Of a DNA stretch of 45,055 nucleotides, positions 36,364 through 45,055 are shown in pieces (positions within the stretch are counted from its first letter, which is position 1; each line of letters starts with the position of its first letter). Under the pieces are notes generated by a model, which saw only the letters and a program-made list of their open reading frames with translations, was not told the origin of the DNA and ran no database searches. This DNA is from an uncultured Amphritea sp. (GTDB taxonomy: Bacteria > Pseudomonadota > Gammaproteobacteria > Pseudomonadales > Balneatricaceae), in assembly GCF_937127095.1 (NCBI RefSeq), contig NZ_CAKZLP010000042.1, positions 1 to 45,055 on the forward strand, written 5' to 3'. Position numbers and translations under genes: made by a program.

Positions 36364-36819
36364 TTGTTTAAAGATATTGTGTCGGTGCAGACTGAAGATT
36401 TTTCGATAGGACAGTTATCAGAGAAGGTCAGGGTGGATGATGCCAGTCATGGTGCATTGGTCACGTTCACCGGTATTGTCAGGCAGCTGCCGGACGGGCC
36501 GGGTTTGGAAGCGATGTACCTTGAGCACTATCCCGGAATGACCGAAAAAGCGCTGATCGGTATCATCACTCAGGCACGGAATCGCTGGCCCCTGGGTAAT
36601 ATAGTCGTCGTCCATCGCATCGGCCGGCTCGAGTTGAATGACAATATCGTGTTTGTCGGTGTTGCCAGTGCGCACCGGCTGGCAGCATTTCAGGCGGCCC
36701 AGTTTATTATGGATTACCTGAAACGTGATGCGCCGTTCTGGAAGAAAGAGATCACGGTGGCGGGCGAATATTGGGTGGAGGCGAAACAGTCCGACCTGGA
36801 TGCGGCTGACAACTGGTAG
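36364..36819 (+). CDS. moaE: Molybdopterin synthase catalytic subunit
   Basis: MoaE, with the thiocarboxylated MoaD, converts precursor Z (cPMP) to molybdopterin. Family segments are GALVTFTGIVRQL, LEHYPGMTEKAL, ARNRWPLGNI, VFVGVASAHR and YLKRDAPFWKKE, the last holding the catalytic lysines. The start is placed at a TTG at 36364, preceded by GGAG six bases upstream. This gives 151 residues, like E. coli (150). An ATG 75 bases upstream would add a 25-residue leader absent from the family. No moaD, moaA or moaC is nearby, so it is separated from its usual partners. Confidence 0.9.
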   Translation: MFKDIVSVQTEDFSIGQLSEKVRVDDASHGALVTFTGIVRQLPDGPGLEAMYLEHYPGMTEKALIGIITQARNRWPLGNIVVVHRIGRLELNDNIVFVGVASAHRLAAFQAAQFIMDYLKRDAPFWKKEITVAGEYWVEAKQSDLDAADNW

Positions 36820-36862
36820 CGATTATCCTGCTGCCCCGAACGGCCTCGAAGATAAACGCTGT

Positions 36863-37504
36863 TTAGCGTGGCCTGCGGTTACTCCTGCCTCTGGGTGCCC
36901 CTGTCGCCTTGCCTCTTCGTGTAGGGCGGTTTGCCGACGGAGAGCGTTTAGCAGGAACCGGAATATGTACCTCTTCTGTACGGTGCTCCCCAGGTCGGAG
37001 ATCCTCAAGGGCCCAGCTGCCGATGGCGGCCCGGATCAGTCGAAGTGTTGGAAATCCAACCGCGGCGGTCATCCGTCTAACCTGACGGTTTTTCCCCTCT
37101 GTGATTTTCAGTTCAATCCAGCTGGTAGGCTTATTCTGCCGTTCCCGAATCGGAGGGTTGCGTGGCCAGATCGCCGGTTGCGAGATCTTTTTTGCACTGG
37201 CGGGTCGGGTGACGCCATCTTTGAGTTCAACCCCCTGGCGCAGCTGCTTTAATGCGTCGTCATCGATTTCACCTTCGACCTGTGCCCAGTAGGTTTTTTC
37301 CAGTTTAAATTTGGGATCCGCCAGGGAGTGCTGCAGTTGACCGTCATCGGTGAGGATCAGTAGCCCTTCCGAGTCATAATCCAGTCGGCCTGCGGCATAG
37401 ACACCTTTGTGCTTAATAAAGTCGGCCAGGGTTTTCCGTCCATCATTGTCGGTGAATTGGGTAAGTACCTGAAAAGGTTTATTAAATAAAATAATCTCGG
37501 ACAT
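36863..37504 (-). CDS. rluE: 23S rRNA pseudouridine-2457 synthase
   Basis: RluE makes pseudouridine 2457 in 23S rRNA. The 213-residue protein has the RsuA/RluB/E/F catalytic motif [18 protein letters not shown] (catalytic Asp in GRLD) and [14 protein letters not shown]. It has no N-terminal S4 domain, as expected for RluE. The C-terminus is a basic tail rich in Arg, Pro and Gly (about residues 185-213), probably RNA-contacting. The start at the ATG at 37504 fits the family N-terminus [11 protein letters not shown]; 14 more codons upstream are open but not conserved. It is divergent from icd, as in E. coli. Confidence 0.93.
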   Translation of the reverse strand: MSEIILFNKPFQVLTQFTDNDGRKTLADFIKHKGVYAAGRLDYDSEGLLILTDDGQLQHSLADPKFKLEKTYWAQVEGEIDDDALKQLRQGVELKDGVTRPASAKKISQPAIWPRNPPIRERQNKPTSWIELKITEGKNRQVRRMTAAVGFPTLRLIRAAIGSWALEDLRPGEHRTEEVHIPVPAKRSPSANRPTRRGKATGAPRGRSNRRPR

Positions 37505-37640
37505 GCAAGTTTCCGCTGAATCAACGTATCTCAAACGCGCTGACAATATGAACTGAAAAGGCAGGCAGGTTATCAGCGTCTATACTGATTCTGCAAGTTT
37601 GTCGTCTGCAAGGTCATATTATCAAATAAAGGAGGGGTAA

Positions 37641-38897
37641 ATGATGGCATATACCAAGATCACAGTACCGCAAGGCAGCAAGATCAGTGTGAATGACAAT
37701 AACGCTCTCGATGTTCCTGATCACCCGATTATTCCCTATATCGAAGGGGATGGCATTGGTATCGATGTCACCCCCGTAATGCTGGAGGTTGTCGATGCGG
37801 CCGTTAGTAAAGCCTATGGCGGACAGCGTAAGATCGCCTGGATGGAGGTCTATGCCGGGGAGAAAGCGACAACTATTTATGACCAGGATACCTGGCTGCC
37901 GGAGGAAACCCTCGAAGCCTTCAAAGAGTTTGCCGTGGGGATTAAAGGTCCACTGACCACCCCTGTTGGTGGCGGCATACGCTCACTGAATGTAGCGTTG
38001 CGACAGGAACTGGATCTATATGTCTGTCAGCGCCCGGTTCGCTGGTTTAAGGGTGTGCCCAGTCCGGTAATCAACCCTGGTGATGTCGATATGGTTATCT
38101 ATCGTGAAAACTCAGAAGATATCTATGCAGGTGTTGAGTGGAAAGCGGGTAGCCCTGAGGCAGATAAGGTGATTCGTTTCCTTAAAGAGGAGATGGGCGT
38201 CACTAAAATTCGCTTCGATACCATGTGCGGCATCGGTATCAAGCCAGTGTCGGAAGAGGGGACTAAACGACTCGTCAGGCGAGCACTGCAATACACCATT
38301 GATAATGATCGCAGATCGATGACCCTGGTACATAAAGGCAACATCATGAAATTTACGGAGGGCGCCTTCAAGGATTGGGGCTATGAGATCGCTAAAGAAG
38401 AGTTTGGCGCGCAACCGCTCAATGGCGGTCCCTGGATGAGCATGACGAACCCCAATAATGGTAAAGACATTATCATTAAAGATGTGATTGCCGATGCGAT
38501 GTTACAACAGATATTGCTGCGTCCGGCGGAGTATGATGTGGTGGCTACGCTAAATCTTAATGGCGATTATATCTCAGATGCGCTGGCCGCAGAGGTGGGC
38601 GGTATTGGTATCGCACCGGGGGCCAACCTGTCTGATAAAGTGGCTATTTTCGAGGCAACTCATGGTACAGCACCAAAATATGCCGGTAAGAATAGGGTTA
38701 ATCCAGGCTCAATTATTCTCTCTGCAGAGATGATGTTACGGCATATGGGCTGGTTCGAAGCGGCTGATCTGATTATAAAAGGGATGGACGGTGCGATTAC
38801 CGCGAAGACAGTGACATATGACTTTGAGCGCTTAATGGAGGGGGCAACACTGCTGAGTAGTTCGGAGTTTGGTGAAGCCATAATCCAGCATATGTAA
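37641..38897 (+). CDS. icd: NADP-dependent isocitrate dehydrogenase
   Basis: Icd oxidises isocitrate to 2-oxoglutarate in the TCA cycle. The 418-residue protein is close to E. coli Icd (416 aa). The substrate loop [12 protein letters not shown] carries Ser115, which corresponds to the Ser113 that AceK phosphorylates in E. coli to divert isocitrate to the glyoxylate shunt. [11 protein letters not shown] carries the Lys-Tyr pair for NADP specificity. A strong AGGAGG ribosome site precedes the tandem ATG-ATG start. It competes for substrate with the two isocitrate lyases. No aceK is in the window. Confidence 0.97.
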   Translation: MMAYTKITVPQGSKISVNDNNALDVPDHPIIPYIEGDGIGIDVTPVMLEVVDAAVSKAYGGQRKIAWMEVYAGEKATTIYDQDTWLPEETLEAFKEFAVGIKGPLTTPVGGGIRSLNVALRQELDLYVCQRPVRWFKGVPSPVINPGDVDMVIYRENSEDIYAGVEWKAGSPEADKVIRFLKEEMGVTKIRFDTMCGIGIKPVSEEGTKRLVRRALQYTIDNDRRSMTLVHKGNIMKFTEGAFKDWGYEIAKEEFGAQPLNGGPWMSMTNPNNGKDIIIKDVIADAMLQQILLRPAEYDVVATLNLNGDYISDALAAEVGGIGIAPGANLSDKVAIFEATHGTAPKYAGKNRVNPGSIILSAEMMLRHMGWFEAADLIIKGMDGAITAKTVTYDFERLMEGATLLSSSEFGEAIIQHM

Positions 38898-38970
38898 TTG
38901 CCAATAAACGATCAAACCGTCAACAAAGGTGGTTATCTGCTAAGTCGGCGTTCACAAAAAAGGGCGCCAT

Positions 38971-39021
38971 TTATGGCTCAGGAAAGTTTATGGCTCAGGA
39001 AAGTTTATGGCTGGGGAAAGG
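38971..39021 (+). repeat. Three tandem copies of a 17-bp unit downstream of icd
   Basis: The unit TTATGGCTCAGGAAAGT occurs at 38971-38987 and 38988-39004; a third diverged copy TTATGGCTGGGGAAAGG is at 39005-39021. It lies between the converging icd and cspD genes, outside any reading frame. Confidence 0.95.
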
Positions 39022-39052
39022 CCGCTGAATTGAATAGTCGTTGAGATGTAGC

Positions 39053-39077
39053 TCTCTCTGCCGTTCTGGCAGAGAGA
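39053..39077 (-). terminator. Hairpin at the 3' end of cspD
   Basis: A 10-bp stem TCTCTCTGCC / GGCAGAGAGA with a GTTCT loop lies six bases beyond the cspD stop. It has no T tract on the minus strand, so it may be a weak terminator or an RNA-stabilising hairpin. Confidence 0.45.
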
Positions 39078-39082
39078 CGTGC

Positions 39083-39313
39083 TTAGCTAGTTTCTTCTGT
39101 TTCAGCCGTTGATATCAGCTTGATATTGATAGCATGTGTGCCTTTAGGCCCCGGCGTTGTTTCAAATTGTACAGCCTGACCTGCTTTAAGGCTTTTGTAG
39201 CCCTCCGTCAGTATGACAGAGTAATGTGCGAACAGATCCTCTTTGAAGTCTGGTGAAACGATAAAGCCAAAGCCTTTACCATTGTTGAACCATTTGACTT
39301 TCCCTGTGTGCAT
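39083..39313 (-). CDS. cspD: Cold shock domain protein, CspD-like
   Basis: A 76-residue single-stranded nucleic acid binding protein. The RNP1 motif is GKGFGFIV and the RNP2-like segment DLFAHYSVI. The start MHTGKVKWFNNGKG matches CspD-type proteins, and E. coli also places cspD divergent from clpS. E. coli CspD inhibits replication initiation in stationary phase and is a Lon substrate. The ATG at 39313 has a run of G as ribosome site; the frame continues to a TTG at 39325. Confidence 0.9.
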   Translation of the reverse strand: MHTGKVKWFNNGKGFGFIVSPDFKEDLFAHYSVILTEGYKSLKAGQAVQFETTPGPKGTHAINIKLISTAETEETS

Positions 39314-39555
39314 TGCCCCCCCCAATATCCGATTACATCGACCCTAATTAGCTTTAGGTCTGTTACCACAACGAGCTCTCTTGCTACAATGAGACAATAT
39401 GCGTGATATGGTTCCTTGTCAAAATGCAGGGACATCCGATACTGCATATACTCTTAACTCCTGCCCACACAGTATAACATTGGGCTGGAGGCCCCGTGCT
39501 ATAAGGGGTACTCAAATTAGTGTATGTAAAACTGTTAATCTTTTTGAGATATGAT

Positions 39556-39912
39556 ATGCGTCAAGCGCTTTGTGATATTAAACTTTCAGGCAATCCCGAC
39601 GATTTTGTTGATCACAACAATACCGGGGTGGTCACAGAGGAAGCAAAACCGGAGCTAAAAAGACCATCGATGTATCGGGTGGTATTGCTAAATGATGACT
39701 ATACTCCAATGGATTTCGTAGTACAGATTCTGATGGGCTTTTTTGGAATGAATCAGGAAAAAGCGACACAAGTTATGCTGGCAGTCCATACTAAAGGAAA
39801 AGGGGTATGTGGTGTTTTTACCCGCGATATAGCTGATACTAAAGCTGCGCAGGTTAATCAGTGTGCCAGAGAGAATAAGCATCCTCTTTTATGTGAAGTA
39901 GAGAAAGCGTAG
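39556..39912 (+). CDS. clpS: ATP-dependent Clp protease adaptor ClpS
   Basis: ClpS binds N-degrons (N-terminal Leu, Phe, Tyr, Trp) and hands substrates to ClpAP. The 118-residue protein has the substrate pocket residues in YRVVLLNDDYTPMDFVVQIL (Asn-Asp-Asp) and AVHTKGKGVCGVFTRDIA (His). A flexible N-terminal tail of about 40 residues precedes the fold. The chosen ATG at 39556 gives a length close to E. coli ClpS (106 aa); the frame runs 12 codons further upstream. It is 13 bases before clpA and forms an operon with it. Confidence 0.95.
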   Translation: MRQALCDIKLSGNPDDFVDHNNTGVVTEEAKPELKRPSMYRVVLLNDDYTPMDFVVQILMGFFGMNQEKATQVMLAVHTKGKGVCGVFTRDIADTKAAQVNQCARENKHPLLCEVEKA

Positions 39913-39925
39913 CGGAGCGTAAGGT

Positions 39926-42184
39926 ATGTTAAATAAAGAGCTTGAAGATACGCTGAGCGTTGCCTTTAAAAGTGCGCGTTCTAAGCGACATGAGTTTATG
40001 ACAGTAGAGCATCTGCTACTGGCGCTGCTTGATAATTCCGAGGCTCGCGCTGTGTTGGATGCGTGCGCTGTGGATCTCGAGAAGATGCGCAGTTTATTAA
40101 GTACGTTTATTGAAGATACGACGCCTCTGCTGCCTGAGAATATTCCCGATGTGGAAACCCAGCCAACCCTGGGGTTTCAGCGGGTTTTACAGCGGGCAGT
40201 GTTTCATGTGCAGTCTTCCGGTAAAGCTGAGGTCAACGGCGCGAACGTGTTGGTAGCGATCTTCAGTGAGCAGGAGAGTCAGGCTGTCTATGTGCTGAAT
40301 CAGCAGGGCATTGAGCGTATCGATGTGGTCAATTACATCTCCCATGGTATCTCCCGTGTGGAAGAGAATGACAGTCGCCCCAGCGAAGAGGGGCTGCTTG
40401 ATAGTGATAACGCTACCGATAAAGAGAAGAGTCCGCTGGCTAACTTCTCCGTCAATCTCAATGAGCAGGCGATGTCAGGCCGGATCGATCCTTTGGTTGG
40501 CCGGGATGCCGAAGTCGAGCGGGTGGTGCAGATTCTGTCTCGCCGCCGCAAGAATAATCCGTTGTTGGTCGGCGAAGCCGGTGTCGGTAAAACCGCTATC
40601 GCTGAAGGGCTTGCTAAACTGATCGTTGAGTCCCAGGTGCCGGATGTTATCGCCAAGAGCGTGGTTTACTCGCTTGATCTGGGCGCACTGCTGGCGGGCA
40701 CCAAATACCGGGGCGATTTTGAGAAGCGCCTGAAAGGGCTGCTGAATGAGATTAAAGACCAGGAACATGCAATCCTGTTCATCGATGAGATCCATACCAT
40801 TATTGGTGCAGGCGCCGCATCCGGTGGTTCTATGGATGCGTCTAACCTGCTTAAGCCGTTATTGAGTTCCGGACAGCTGCGCTGTATCGGCTCGACTACC
40901 TTTCAGGAGTTTCGCGGCATTTTCGAGAAAGACAGAGCACTGGCGCGGCGTTTCCAGAAAGTTGATGTGCTTGAACCCTCTGTTGAAGATACCTACCGTA
41001 TCCTGCAGGGGCTGAAGAGTCGTTTTGAAGCGCATCATAATGTGAAGTACACCGATGAAGCACTACGCGCGGCCTCAGAGATGGCCGACCGCTACATCAA
41101 CGACAAGCATATGCCTGACAAAGCGATTGATGTAATCGATGAAGCAGGGGCTTATCAGCAGTTGATGACGGCAGAAAATCGCAAATCGGTTATCGATGTG
41201 GCTGAAGTTGAGATTGTCGTTGCCAAGATCGCACGAATTCCCGCTAAAAGCGTGTCTGTTTCAGATAAAGAGCAGCTCAAGAAGCTGGATAGTAATCTTA
41301 AGATGGTGGTTCTGGGACAGGACCAGGCGATTGATACCCTGGCTGCCGCTATCAAGCTTTCCCGGGCGGGTCTCAATGAGCCCAATAAACCGGTGGGTTC
41401 ATTCCTGTTTGCAGGCCCCACAGGTGTCGGTAAGACTGAGGTGACGACTCAGCTTGCGCGGATTATGGGGATTGAGCTGATACGTTTTGATATGTCTGAA
41501 TATATGGAACGGCACACGGTATCGCGTCTGATCGGTGCGCCTCCCGGGTATGTTGGTTATGATCAGGGTGGCTTGCTGACTGAGGCGGTTTCAAAATCGC
41601 CTCATGCGGTGTTGCTGCTCGATGAGATTGAGAAGGCACACCCTGAAGTATTCAACCTGCTGTTGCAGGTGATGGATAACGGTACGCTGACCGATAACAA
41701 TGGTCGCAAAGCGGACTTCCGTAATGTGATTCTGGTGATGACAACCAACGCCGGTATCGAACAGATGACCCGGGCGTCTATCGGCTTTAGTCAGCAGGAT
41801 CATACCACTGACGGCATGGAGGCGATTAAGAAGCTGTTTACACCGGAGTTCCGCAACCGTCTGGATGGTATTATTCAGTTTAAAGCACTCTCTCCACAGG
41901 TTATTACCGGTGTGGTTGATAAATTCCTGACAGAGCTTCAGGCACAGCTGGATGATAAAAAAGTGGTTCTGCATGTCGATGATGCAGCGCGTCAGTGGTT
42001 TGCTGAAAAGGGTTATGATGCAACCATGGGGGCGCGGCCGATGCGACGCTTAATTCAGGAGAAACTGAAAAAGCCGCTGGCTGAAATGATTCTCTTTGGC
42101 GAACTGGCTGAAGAGGGTGGTGACGTTGATATTACCGTCAATGCTGATGATGATATCGAGATACACGCAGGGGTAGCGGTTTAA
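39926..42184 (+). CDS. clpA: ATP-dependent Clp protease ATP-binding subunit ClpA
   Basis: A 752-residue AAA+ unfoldase that forms a hexamer on ClpP. The N-terminal double Clp-N domain (about residues 1-145) binds ClpS. The first ATPase has Walker A GEAGVGKT (about 215) and Walker B LFIDEIH; the second has GPTGVGKT (about 497) and [12 protein letters not shown]. No ClpB-type middle coiled coil is present, which sets it apart from ClpB. Length matches E. coli ClpA (758 aa). Two enzymes that create ClpS substrates, bpt and aat, are just downstream on the other strand. Confidence 0.97.
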   Translation: MLNKELEDTLSVAFKSARSKRHEFMTVEHLLLALLDNSEARAVLDACAVDLEKMRSLLSTFIEDTTPLLPENIPDVETQPTLGFQRVLQRAVFHVQSSGKAEVNGANVLVAIFSEQESQAVYVLNQQGIERIDVVNYISHGISRVEENDSRPSEEGLLDSDNATDKEKSPLANFSVNLNEQAMSGRIDPLVGRDAEVERVVQILSRRRKNNPLLVGEAGVGKTAIAEGLAKLIVESQVPDVIAKSVVYSLDLGALLAGTKYRGDFEKRLKGLLNEIKDQEHAILFIDEIHTIIGAGAASGGSMDASNLLKPLLSSGQLRCIGSTTFQEFRGIFEKDRALARRFQKVDVLEPSVEDTYRILQGLKSRFEAHHNVKYTDEALRAASEMADRYINDKHMPDKAIDVIDEAGAYQQLMTAENRKSVIDVAEVEIVVAKIARIPAKSVSVSDKEQLKKLDSNLKMVVLGQDQAIDTLAAAIKLSRAGLNEPNKPVGSFLFAGPTGVGKTEVTTQLARIMGIELIRFDMSEYMERHTVSRLIGAPPGYVGYDQGGLLTEAVSKSPHAVLLLDEIEKAHPEVFNLLLQVMDNGTLTDNNGRKADFRNVILVMTTNAGIEQMTRASIGFSQQDHTTDGMEAIKKLFTPEFRNRLDGIIQFKALSPQVITGVVDKFLTELQAQLDDKKVVLHVDDAARQWFAEKGYDATMGARPMRRLIQEKLKKPLAEMILFGELAEEGGDVDITVNADDDIEIHAGVAV

Positions 42185-42205
42185 CCGCTACCACCTGTCA
42201 GATAT

Positions 42206-42233
42206 AAAAAAACGGCCTGCGGGCCGTTTTTTT
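42206..42233 (+). terminator. Bidirectional terminator between clpA and infA
   Basis: A 12-bp perfect stem AAAAAAACGGCC / GGCCGTTTTTTT with a TGCG loop. It lies between two converging genes and has A/T tracts for both directions. Confidence 0.93.
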
Positions 42234-42234
42234 A

Positions 42235-42453
42235 TTAGCGCGCGCGGTAGGTAATGCGGCCTTTAGTCAGGTCGTAAGGTGTCAACTCAACCTTTACCTT
42301 ATCGCCGGTCAGGATGCGGATATAGTTTTTGCGCATCTTGCCAGAGATGTGAGCCGTAACAACGTGACCGTTTTCCAGTTCTACCCGGAACATTGTATTA
42401 GGCAGTGTGTCGGTCACAACGCCTTCCATTTCAAAGCTGTCTTCTTTAGACAT
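42235..42453 (-). CDS. infA: Translation initiation factor IF-1
   Basis: A 72-residue S1/OB-fold protein that binds the ribosomal A site during initiation. The sequence [19 protein letters not shown], then [20 protein letters not shown], and the ending KGRITYRAR are diagnostic. E. coli IF-1 has the same length and the same position next to clpA. The A/T-rich 189 bases upstream hold no gene; TAGGTAGG before the ATG is a likely ribosome site. Confidence 0.98.
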   Translation of the reverse strand: MSKEDSFEMEGVVTDTLPNTMFRVELENGHVVTAHISGKMRKNYIRILTGDKVKVELTPYDLTKGRITYRAR

Positions 42454-42642
42454 TCATTACCTACCTAAGTTAATTAATTGCAATACTACATTTTGCAGCG
42501 CAGTATTTTGCCTTATTTTATTATCTATATCAAAGGCATTTGCTAAAAACCGCAAACTAATCTTTGAAAATATTGGGATTATCGTGTGATTCTGCTGCCG
42601 GAAGGACAACCAGGCAGCGAGCAGGATACTCTCTGTTATGAC

Positions 42643-43353
42643 TCAGTCAACCATGATCCACTGCCCATGAAGCAGCATCTCAAGCGGATTATAAGCAATT
42701 TTATATGACATTTTCTGGCACTCTCTTATCCAGTAGCCCAGATAGAGATATTCCAGTTCCAGCCGTTTAACCTCTTTAAGCTGCCAGAGAATGGCAAAGC
42801 TGCCCAGGCTGCGGCGCTCCTCTTCCGGATCGAAAAAGGTGTAAATGGCAGACAAGCCCGACGTCAGATAATCGGTAACGGCTAGCGCCAGGAGAGTACC
42901 TGTCGGGTCTCTGAACTCATAAAAACAGCCTTTCTGGCCGCCCTCAATCAGGAATGCGCTGAACTGTTCAGGGGTCGGCGGATACATATCACCATCGCTG
43001 TGGCGAGTGTTGATGTACTTTTCATACAGCGCATAATACTCGTCAGTAAACTGAGGAGGAACCGCCATAACCTGCAGGTCTCTGTTTTTGTTGAAGATCC
43101 GCTTCTGGCTTTTGCTGGCCAAAAACTCACGTCCATTCACCCTTACAGAGATACATGCCTGGCAGTTGCTGCAATAGGGACGATAGATATGCTTGCCACT
43201 GCGACGAAAGCCAAGATCTGAAAGCTGACTGTAAGCATCGGAGGTAATAACCTCCTGCGGATCAACAAACAGTGTCTTAGCTTCGAATCCGTCGAGGTAG
43301 CTGCACTCATGTTCCGGTGTGGCATAAAAATGCAGGGTTTTCAGGTTTGTCAC
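42643..43353 (-). CDS. bpt: Aspartate/glutamate leucyltransferase (bacterial protein transferase)
   Basis: Bpt transfers leucine from Leu-tRNA to proteins with N-terminal Asp or Glu, creating a primary N-degron for ClpS/ClpAP. The 236-residue protein has the ATE N-terminal Cys cluster YRPYCSNCQACISVRV and the GNAT-like C-terminal part with FFDPEEERRSLGSFAILWQL and LYLGYWI. It overlaps the end of aat by four bases (ATGA), so the two transferases are translationally coupled. Confidence 0.95.
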   Translation of the reverse strand: MTNLKTLHFYATPEHECSYLDGFEAKTLFVDPQEVITSDAYSQLSDLGFRRSGKHIYRPYCSNCQACISVRVNGREFLASKSQKRIFNKNRDLQVMAVPPQFTDEYYALYEKYINTRHSDGDMYPPTPEQFSAFLIEGGQKGCFYEFRDPTGTLLALAVTDYLTSGLSAIYTFFDPEEERRSLGSFAILWQLKEVKRLELEYLYLGYWIRECQKMSYKIAYNPLEMLLHGQWIMVD

Positions 43354-44063
43354 TCAGTTCTTACCACGTCTTCTTTATCAATATCGAAATGCCAGCGATG
43401 ATTCAGCTCTGTTTCCAGATTGTGATCAAGGTACTGTTTAAACTCGGTTCGGGGAATAGATCTGACCCCCAAACTGGTTAGATGGTTATTTTCGACCTGA
43501 CAGTCAATTAAAGCATAGCCCCATTTTTCCAGTTGTCTGGCAAAAATCACAAATGCTATTTTCGATGCGTTGGTTGTCCGACTAAACATCGATTCACCAA
43601 AAAACAGTCGGCCCATCGCAATGCCATAGAGACCGCCGGTCAGTTCACCGTTTTGCCACAGCTCAACCGAGTGGGCGACGCCTCGCTGGTGCAGCTGGGT
43701 ATAGGCATTCTGCATCGGCATGCTGATCCAGGTACCGTCAGTATAGCCTCTTGGTGCGGCGCAAGCAGCGATCACCTCAGTGAATGCCTGGTCAAAGGTA
43801 ATCTCAAATTCCGTACTGCGAATCGCTTTACGCAGGCTTCTGGAGATATGGATCTGTCCCGGAATCAGCGTGCAGCGAGGGTCCGGAGACCACCACAGGA
43901 TAGGTTCACCCGGGCTAAACCAGGGGAATATACCATGCCGATAGGCTTCAATGAGGCGATTGCCGCTCAGATCACCACCGGCAGCGAGTAAACCGTTAGG
44001 TTCCTCCAGCGCCTGAGTGATCGGCGGAAAGTCGTTACTGTTTGGATCAAGCCATGGAATCAT
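43350..44063 (-). CDS. aat: Leucyl/phenylalanyl-tRNA--protein transferase
   Basis: Aat adds Leu or Phe to proteins with N-terminal Lys or Arg, marking them for ClpS/ClpAP. The 237-residue protein has the family segments GLLAAGGDLSGNRLIEAYRH, GIFPWFSPGEPILWWSPDPR, GLYGIAMGRLFFGESMFS and ALIDCQVENNHLTSLG. Length matches E. coli Aat (234 aa). The trxB stop lies 11 bases upstream of its start, so trxB-aat-bpt form one transcription unit. Confidence 0.97.
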   Translation of the reverse strand: MIPWLDPNSNDFPPITQALEEPNGLLAAGGDLSGNRLIEAYRHGIFPWFSPGEPILWWSPDPRCTLIPGQIHISRSLRKAIRSTEFEITFDQAFTEVIAACAAPRGYTDGTWISMPMQNAYTQLHQRGVAHSVELWQNGELTGGLYGIAMGRLFFGESMFSRTTNASKIAFVIFARQLEKWGYALIDCQVENNHLTSLGVRSIPRTEFKQYLDHNLETELNHRWHFDIDKEDVVRTE

Positions 44064-44074
44064 CTCTGTGCGGC

Positions 44075-45046
<972 letters not shown>

Positions 45047-45055
45047 TCACGCATT

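Overview
The window is a stretch of chromosome from a Gram-negative gammaproteobacterium, most likely a marine member of the Oceanospirillales (Amphritea/Neptunomonas-like; this placement is inferred from gene content and order, not from a search). Supporting signs are lipid A synthesis (lpxH), an OmpW porin, a Pseudomonas-type 531-residue isocitrate lyase, and two syntenic blocks typical of gammaproteobacteria: ppiB-lpxH / glnS / cysS, and purB-hflD-mnmA-nudJ ... rluE-icd ... cspD / clpS-clpA-infA-bpt-aat-trxB. Nearly all genes are intact and densely packed. No tRNA, rRNA, CRISPR array, transposase or prophage was seen.

Layout. 1-3.5 kb: the end of a VOC-family gene, a CPA2-type cation/proton antiporter, and the ppiB-lpxH pair. 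3.6-11.7 kb: glnS and cysS, with a hemerythrin gene and a single-chain pyruvate:ferredoxin oxidoreductase (nifJ) between them on the opposite strand. 11.8-16 kb: a cluster of a DUF2064-type transferase, a radical SAM enzyme, a family-2 glycosyltransferase and an MsbA-like ABC exporter. 16-20.9 kb: a crotonase, a cupin, a soluble chemoreceptor with a CZB zinc domain, OmpW, and an unrecognised protein that looks like an ADP-ribosyltransferase fold. 21.1-27.4 kb: two nearly identical isocitrate lyase genes flanking a LysR regulator and a PAS-GGDEF diguanylate cyclase. 28-32.2 kb: trmJ-roxA, an MBL-fold hydrolase and an alpha/beta hydrolase. 32.3-38.9 kb: purB, hflD, mnmA, nudJ, moaE, rluE and icd. 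39-45 kb: cspD and the N-degron block clpS, clpA, infA, bpt, aat, trxB.

The most unusual item is inside glnS. Glutaminyl-tRNA synthetase carries an in-frame, AT-rich (about 32% G+C by hand count) insert of about 70 codons. It encodes a ComEA-type tandem helix-hairpin-helix DNA-binding domain and sits at the start of the anticodon-binding beta-barrel. Two imperfect 14-bp direct repeats (12/14 identical), exactly 210 bp apart, bracket it. This looks like a domain-sized insertion into an essential enzyme that has kept the reading frame.

Other points worth attention are a 1,485-bp stretch of complete nucleotide identity between the two aceA copies although their flanks are unrelated (gene conversion pattern); a pair of TGTAGT-N3-ACTACA palindromes of HexR/RccR type upstream of only one aceA copy; an Anr/FNR-like box upstream of the hemerythrin gene; and several three- to five-copy short tandem repeats at gene ends.
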